DNA of 64,000 nt, taken from positions 7,179,192 to 7,243,191 of the forward strand of contig JAKJHU010000023.1 of the NCBI GenBank assembly GCA_022316685.1, in the 5' to 3' direction. A model generated the notes under the pieces. That model was not told the origin of the DNA. It saw only the letters and a list, made by a program, of their open reading frames with translations, and did no database searches. Positions 62,754 to 64,000 of this stretch are shown piece after piece. The DNA comes from Progne subis subis. Lineage: Eukaryota > Chordata > Aves > Passeriformes > Hirundinidae. A program made the position numbers and the translations under genes. Every line of letters starts with the position of its first letter. The first letter of the stretch is position 1.

Positions 62754-64000
62754 GTGAGTACACTCTTATTTATATATCTCATCAGGTATTCTACAGGGAT
62801 GCCCTCCGGGCTGCAATATCTAATTTCTACTCCTCCCTCATTTCCAAAGGTACTGGTAAATCCTCACTCCCTATTCCATATTATTAATTCCCTTTGCTGC
62901 CTATCTAATTTGCTTCACTATTCTTCCACCATACCAGGTACAAAGGACTTCATAGCAGCTCTTTAATCTGTAATAATAATTTCTCCAACTACATGATCTC
63001 TCCCATCTTAGTTCCATTATATTTTTAACTTTCTTATTCTTTTTGATAACCTGTGCATTTTTTTTTCCTTTTTTTGTCCTTTATTTTAGGTTTTTGGAGG
63101 GTTTTTTGAGACAGTATTTTCACTCCTTATCTTTCTTTATTTTACCAGCTCCTCACCCTACGTCTTTATATTAATGGTGCTGCCAACAATTTGCCTCCTC
63201 AGTACTCCTCCTTTCTGTACTCTTATGACTTGCCTAAGCTCCAATTTTCCCCCTTGCTATTTTCAGCATAGATTTTGCATTAGCTCTATTGTGGGAATTG
63301 CTTTCCTTCATGCAGTTAATGTTCTTGTTTTTGCTAATGAAGGTCTGTTCTTTTCCTTGCCAATTCCCCACATACTCTCTAAACTAATACAACCTATGGA
63401 GTAACTGCCCCATTTTTGGGACTGTAGCCAAACACTGTGCAAACAAGTCTTGTTTCCTCATATCATAGGTTCACTTCTCTGTTTCCATCTATTTTCAACT
63501 AATACCATTTTTTTCCATGAAAGCTCATAAGATTATCTTAGTTTTCTCCTTTGTTTTCTGCTTCATTGTTTATCATTGTTCTCAGTCCTGTTAACCATTT
63601 GTCTACCCATATATCAAAGCTGGAACTTCTTTTGCATGAACAGCCTGTTTTGAAAAATAAATACGGGAAACTTTCATCTTTTCTCTAAGTAATTAGAAGG
63701 TGAAAACGCACTCATTTTCCTGGCTTTTGCTTTCATAATGCATACATGTTATGTTTTTCTTTGCCCTTGTTTTTCTTCTTCATCTTATTTGCAAATATAT
63801 TTAGTGATGCTAGTTTCTTCTGCTGCCTCAGCACCATGCCAAATCAAATCTTCATATGATTATTCAGTGACTTTTAGCTAAAAAGTTCTGTCTGTTCACA
63901 GTAAACAAACTCCTTCTGACCACCTCCTATTTACAAGAAGCTAGTCTGAGGTAGTTCTGCTGCACCCTCACTTGTTTCAAGAGCCATGCATTTTTTTCTG
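62754..64000 (+). other. RPS6KA3: Intron 10 of RPS6KA3, 5' part, pyrimidine-rich
   Basis: Donor GTGAGT. The + strand is markedly T/C-rich from about 62760 to 63800. No sequence encoding the next RSK2 segment (AKLGMPQFL) was found, so the intron continues past the window edge. Confidence 0.85.

Overview
The window looks like a stretch of bird genome. It is AT-rich and intron-heavy, has one sharp CpG island, carries several CR1 LINE fragments with typical avian 3' ends, and contains two solo-LTR-like insertions of the avian ERV type. No species can be named from sequence alone; a Neoaves bird, perhaps a songbird, is my inference from the LTR types.

One protein-coding gene can be supported: RPS6KA3 (ribosomal S6 kinase 2, RSK2), on the + strand. 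Its promoter CpG island covers about 11960-13180, and the start codon is at 12453. Ten coding exons were assembled by reading splice sites and frame: 12453-12524, 24874-24930, 46473-46589, 48737-48818, 52479-52559, 53552-53631, 56053-56159, 59073-59110, 59472-59614 and 62683-62753. They join without a frame break into 282 codons plus two bases. These cover the N-terminal regulatory segment and most of the N-terminal AGC-type kinase domain: glycine loop, ATP lysine, catalytic Asp, DFG and the activation-loop Ser phosphorylated by PDK1. The rest of the protein (end of the N-kinase, linker, C-terminal CaMK-type kinase, about 460 residues by the family's usual length) lies beyond the window, which ends in intron 10.

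Layout: 1-11960 is upstream, apparently intergenic DNA with small CR1 remnants and simple repeats. 11960-13180 is the CpG-island promoter, exon 1 and the start of intron 1. 12525-24873 is intron 1, with a GC-rich patch, an old LINE remnant, a 50-A run and a possible cryptic exon. 24931-46472 is intron 2, the largest, with a sense-strand LTR, a perfect 3 x 59-bp tandem repeat and a cluster of CR1 pieces. 46473-62753 holds exons 3-10 more closely spaced; intron 7 contains a CR1 split by a nested LTR with a 6-bp target duplication.

I found no undescribed multi-gene system. The most interesting structures are the nested LTR in CR1, a templated inverted insertion (hairpin) inside that CR1, the perfect minisatellite, a weak exon 3 donor with a competing GT, and a candidate poison exon in intron 1.
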